DNA from: Bartonella sp. B1099 | GTDB lineage: Bacteria > Pseudomonadota > Alphaproteobacteria > Rhizobiales > Rhizobiaceae | Reading direction: 5' to 3' | DNA: 64,000 bases | Assembly (NCBI RefSeq): GCF_944801835.1 | Contig: NZ_CALYLN010000001.1 | Location: 1,148,001-1,212,000 of the forward strand | Shown: positions 61,321-64,000 of the stretch, one piece after another | Layout: each line of letters starts with the position of its first letter | Numbering within the stretch: position 1 is the stretch's first letter | Translations under genes and position numbers: made by a program | Notes under the pieces: model-generated | The model's input: the letters and a program-made list of their open reading frames with translations, nothing else | What the model was told of the DNA's origin: nothing | Database searches by the model: none

Positions 61321-61866
61321 TTATTTTTTCCGAAAAGAATCTAAAGAGACAACATCAGCACTTTGTTTTGTATCGTTATTGGAGGGTTCTTTATTGGTAC
61401 TGAGATTTTGTTCTTTTGTGAGCGTATTTTCTTTTTTTTGTTTGTTTGATGGAGCGATGGGCGTAGAAGAGGTATTTTCTGAATTTTCACTTTCTACAGC
61501 GGGAAGTTTTGAGGGCAGATCAAATGCTGCTTCAAATGTTGCTACAGGATCGTAAAAGACTTGAATGGAAGTAAAAGGAATCACGAGTCTTTCGGTAATT
61601 TCTCTGAAAGAGAGGGTCACTTCGAAGGCTGTTTCTGAAACACTGAGATCTCTAAACTGATGTTGCAAGACAATCGTCATTTGCTCAGGATAGCGATTTT
61701 TTAGCCGAGGAGAAATTTTAACGCCTGGGGCATTTGTAAAAAAAGTTATAAAAAAATGATGATTTCCCGGAAGTCCTGCTTTAGCAACTTCCGATAAAAC
61801 TTTACGGATAACTCCACGAAGCGCATCCTGAACGAGAATATCGTAACGGATTTGATCTTTAACCAT
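61321..61866 (-). CDS. sspB: ClpXP adaptor SspB (alphaproteobacterial type)
   Basis: SspB brings ssrA-tagged proteins to the ClpXP protease. The 181-residue protein has a conserved N-terminal domain (IRYDILVQDALRGVIRKVL, HHFFITFFTNAPGVKISPRL, YPEQMTIVLQHQFRDLSV and VIPFTSIQVFYDPVATFEAAF to about residue 115). A polar, low-complexity linker follows, then the ClpX-binding tail ADVVSLDSFRKK. ATG at 61864-61866 has AAGGAA upstream. The ssrA gene for the tag lies 180 bases upstream on the same strand. Confidence 0.93.
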   Translation of the reverse strand: MVKDQIRYDILVQDALRGVIRKVLSEVAKAGLPGNHHFFITFFTNAPGVKISPRLKNRYPEQMTIVLQHQFRDLSVSETAFEVTLSFREITERLVIPFTSIQVFYDPVATFEAAFDLPSKLPAVESENSENTSSTPIAPSNKQKKENTLTKEQNLSTNKEPSNNDTKQSADVVSLDSFRKK

Positions 61867-62040
61867 CGAAGTTTATTCCTTTTATTTCACGTAGCAGAAT
61901 GGGTCGTATTGATGTGTTAATATTGTGTAATAGAATATATTTAAAAACCAGAAATATTTTGTCTACGAGGTACCTCATTGAATCAAAAAAATAAGAAAAA
62001 TAATGTCTGATAATGCTTAAAAGATCAATCAATAACATTT

Positions 62041-62074
62041 TAAAAAGTGAAGGCTTCTGTTGCCAGGTGCCTTC
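62041..62074 (-). terminator. Terminator of ssrA
   Basis: On the minus strand GAAGGC (62074-62069) and GCCTTC (62054-62049) pair around a 14-base loop and are followed by ACTTTTT. It marks the 3' limit of the ssrA transcript and separates it from sspB. Confidence 0.6.
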
Positions 62075-62358
62075 CAACCCCGCTTAAACCTGCGACGGTT
62101 TAAGAGTCAATTTGAAACATTCGCACCACCTTAGGCGGCGAGACGTGCTTCCGCATAGTTGTCATTTGCAACTACTCATTTAGCCCGATAACGGTGGTAC
62201 AATGCCGAGTAAAAGAGCGATCTTTACACCCTTGTCGATCCTATTTCGCCCCCACCAAAATATAATTTTGGTTGTTTATATTTTGGTGGAGGCGCCGGGT
62301 ACCGCCCCCGGGTCCAATAGGTTTATTTCACCGTCCATTTATTACCATAGCTGGAAAG
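62049..62358 (-). ncRNA. ssrA: Two-piece (permuted) tmRNA, alphaproteobacterial type
   Basis: tmRNA rescues stalled ribosomes and adds a degradation tag. On the minus strand the acceptor piece comes first. It ends in CGCCTCCACCA, with the last A of CCA at 62284. An intervening loop of about 30 bases follows, then the coding piece begins with GGGGGCG (62253-62247). GGGGGCG pairs with CGCCTCC to form the acceptor stem. The tag frame at 62131-62169 reads ANDNYAEARLAA and stop. Stem GAAGGC/GCCTTC with a T-tract (62041-62074) ends the gene. The 5' end is approximate; a TATATT at about 62366-62371 may be the -10 box. Confidence 0.93.
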
Positions 62359-62449
62359 CCAGCTCTCTAAATATAGATGAAGAATAGTCTTAGGAAAAGG
62401 GGGGTTGTTAATATTTTTAATCCTCTAATTATTTATGGAGCTATATGAT

Positions 62450-62471
62450 GCGGCTATAAAAGTATAGCCGC
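62450..62471. promoter_or_regulatory. Perfect inverted repeat between ssrA and the DUF2853 gene
   Basis: GCGGCTATA (62450-62458) and TATAGCCGC (62463-62471) form a 9-bp perfect stem around AAAG, followed by TCATTTTT on the plus strand. It lies between the divergent ssrA and DUF2853 genes, 28 bases before the latter. It could be an operator, a hairpin in the DUF2853 leader or a weak terminator. Confidence 0.5.
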
Positions 62472-62498
62472 TCATTTTTGAAGAGGAGATGATGCAAA

Positions 62499-62804
62499 AT
62501 GACAAATAATCTAGCAGATATTAAAGTATATGATTCAAACCCTGATGCAGCAGCAGTCGAACGACTTAGTCAGCGTTTAGCTTTGGTGATGAAAAAGCAG
62601 GATGCAGCGCTTGTTGCAACATCGGATCCAAAAGAGTTAGAACGTGTTGAAAAATGGGTTCAAGATGTTTTAGAAGCTGATGAGCAGAGTGCTAAAATGG
62701 CTGTTTCAAAAGTTGCTCAGATGATGGCTGGAGAACGCAGAAAAAGTCGTGTAACTTTTTATTATTTAGTCGCTAAGCAACTCAATGCACTTGATAAAAT
62801 TTAA
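62499..62804 (+). CDS. DUF2853 family protein
   Basis: A 101-residue soluble helical protein. The family pattern is visible in DAALVATSDPKELERVEKWV and the conserved end AGERRKSRVTFYYLVAKQL. No function is known. ATG at 62499 has GAGGAG upstream. The 9-bp inverted repeat lies just before it, and a two-way terminator follows. Confidence 0.9.
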   Translation: MTNNLADIKVYDSNPDAAAVERLSQRLALVMKKQDAALVATSDPKELERVEKWVQDVLEADEQSAKMAVSKVAQMMAGERRKSRVTFYYLVAKQLNALDKI

Positions 62805-62830
62805 ACAATATTAAATTTGTGATAATGATA

Positions 62831-62854
62831 AAAAGCCCAATTTTTTGGGCTTTT
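62831..62854. terminator. Bidirectional intrinsic terminator
   Basis: AAAAGCCCAA (62831-62840) and TTGGGCTTTT (62845-62854) form a perfect 10-bp stem with a TTTT loop. A's on the left and T's on the right let it end transcription in both directions, serving the convergent DUF2853 and transporter genes. Confidence 0.88.
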
Positions 62855-62870
62855 GCGTTTATAGAGGGCG

Positions 62871-64000
62871 TTAACGTTTTTCATCGTCTTGGAGGTATCC
62901 TCCTTTACGCATACTCGGAACAAAGAGAAGCGCAATGAAAGCCATGATCATCACGATGGTTATGTAAAAATAAAAGAGTGATTCATATCCAGCTTTTTTT
63001 AATCCAAACGCGACGTATTCAGCAGAACCACCAAATAAGGCATTGCCAATAGCATGAGAGATGCTAACGCCTAATGCACGTATGGAAGAGGGAAACATGG
63101 CTGATTTTACGACACCAGAGATGGATGTATACATGCTCATAATAAAGAGCAAACCAATAATAACAGATAAGGCAACCCATATACTATGGGTATTCCCGAT
63201 TATCCAGAGCCCAGGAAATGTAAAGATGGCAGAAAGTATACTCCAAATGATGAGTAAAGTTTTTGTTCCAATTTTATCGGCAATGATGCCCGCTATGGGT
63301 TGGAACAAGATGAAAATAAACAGTACAGCTGTCATAATCGTTGTTGCGGTATGTTTATCAAAGCCAGTGGTGGTGATCAGATATTTCTGCATATAAGTCG
63401 TAAAGGTATAAAATGTGAGTGATCCTCCTGATGCAAAGCAGGCAATCACGACAACGGCTTTTGTATGTTTGGTGAGAAGTTCCTTAAGACTTCCAGAGTG
63501 TTTGTGAGAGCGGCTTTCTTTCGTGGTTGTTTCGTGGAGCGAACGACGTAGATAAATTGCAATGAGCGCTCCAAATCCGCCAATCACAAAAGGAATACGC
63601 CATCCCCATGTTTTTAACTGATCTTCAGAGAGATAAGAGGCTAAAATAAATATAATAAAACTGGCAAGAAGCTGACCTGTAATAAGGGTGGCTGATTGAA
63701 AAGAAGCAAAAAGTCCACGATGCTTTTTAAGGGCAACTTCACTCATATAAGTGGCTGCTGTACCATATTCGCCACCTGCTGAAAGTCCTTGCATCATCCG
63801 AGCTAAAAGTAAAAGGATTGCTGATGTTATTCCCAAGGTTTTATAGGTGGGAAGTATGGCAATGAAAAAAGAGCCTCCACACATCATAAAAATGGATACA
63901 AGCATCGAGAATCTACGTCCATAACGATCAGCGATAAATCCTAAAAACCAAGCTCCAATAGGGCGCATAAGAAAGCCAATAAAAAAGACCCCCGCAGTTT
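62871..64000 (-). CDS. MFS transporter, metabolite:H+ symporter type (5' end outside window)
   Basis: A major facilitator of the MHS family (relatives include KgtP and ProP), which import small organic acids or osmolytes with protons. The visible part is about 376 residues. The frame runs to the window edge as TAGVFFIGFLMRPIGAWFLG, so the start is missing. The MFS signature FIADRYGRRFSML follows, then ARMMQGLSAGGEYGTAATYMSE, which is typical of MHS. At least nine membrane segments are visible. The substrate cannot be told from this part. Confidence 0.88.
   Translation of the reverse strand, partial: TAGVFFIGFLMRPIGAWFLGFIADRYGRRFSMLVSIFMMCGGSFFIAILPTYKTLGITSAILLLLARMMQGLSAGGEYGTAATYMSEVALKKHRGLFASFQSATLITGQLLASFIIFILASYLSEDQLKTWGWRIPFVIGGFGALIAIYLRRSLHETTTKESRSHKHSGSLKELLTKHTKAVVVIACFASGGSLTFYTFTTYMQKYLITTTGFDKHTATTIMTAVLFIFILFQPIAGIIADKIGTKTLLIIWSILSAIFTFPGLWIIGNTHSIWVALSVIIGLLFIMSMYTSISGVVKSAMFPSSIRALGVSISHAIGNALFGGSAEYVAFGLKKAGYESLFYFYITIVMIMAFIALLFVPSMRKGGYLQDDEKR

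Noticed and set aside
61859-62077. Minus-strand frame of 72 codons between ssrA and sspB
   Set aside because: It overlaps the end of ssrA and the sspB start and has no family resemblance.

Overview
The window looks like chromosome of a Bartonella species (Alphaproteobacteria, Hyphomicrobiales). It is AT-rich, has long poorly coding gaps, carries the alphaproteobacterial order of cell-wall and division genes, and has a circularly permuted two-piece tmRNA whose tag reads ANDNYAEARLAA. The genus is inferred from these traits and from protein resemblance remembered from the family; no database search was run.

Layout. 1-13.8 kb: a truncated carA, a YqeY-type protein, a UbiC-like lyase, a GlsB/YeaQ-type membrane protein, a Na/Pi-cotransporter-like protein, a YbdG-type mechanosensitive channel, then dnaG and rpoD, a YcgN-type cysteine-cluster protein and a SIMPL-domain secreted protein. 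A hairpin set that resembles an attenuator lies between dnaG and rpoD. 14.0-19.2 kb: a tRNA with anticodon CAU (probably Ile2) followed by a decayed phage-like island. The island holds two XRE-type repressors, each with a candidate operator, a small gene facing the first repressor, two wrecked hexapeptide-like repeat genes, an intact membrane/coiled-coil gene and a DUF1508-like gene. 19.4-28.7 kb: DUF475 membrane protein, pncA, ettA, an ArsR-methyltransferase fusion with a damaged SAM fold, a candidate small RNA carrying a CCTCCTCCC motif, and a lytic transglycosylase.

28.75-54 kb: rnpB, then the division and cell-wall cluster rsmH-ftsL-ftsI-murE-murF-mraY-murD-ftsW-murG-murC-murB-ddl-ftsQ-ftsA-ftsZ, followed by lpxC-bamD-recN-ligA, all on the plus strand. 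Many neighbours overlap by 4 to 29 bases, so translation is probably coupled. No mraZ is present ahead of rsmH. Together these genes make the lipid-linked peptidoglycan precursor, cross-link it at the septum, build the Z ring, and add the first committed lipid A step (lpxC) and an outer-membrane assembly lipoprotein (bamD).

54-64 kb: a minus-strand group (aminopeptidase P and prmA, SCO protein), a hexapeptide acetyltransferase, uvrD, then sspB-DUF4169-RHH next to ssrA. The ClpXP adaptor gene therefore lies beside the gene for the tag its product is expected to recognise. A DUF2853 gene and a 5'-truncated MHS-type transporter close the window.

Most of the window is ordinary core genome. The parts most worth a second look are the convergent XRE module with matching operators at both ends (15.14-15.64 kb), the candidate sRNA at 26.2 kb, the possible rpoD leader attenuator, and the remains of the repeat-protein genes.
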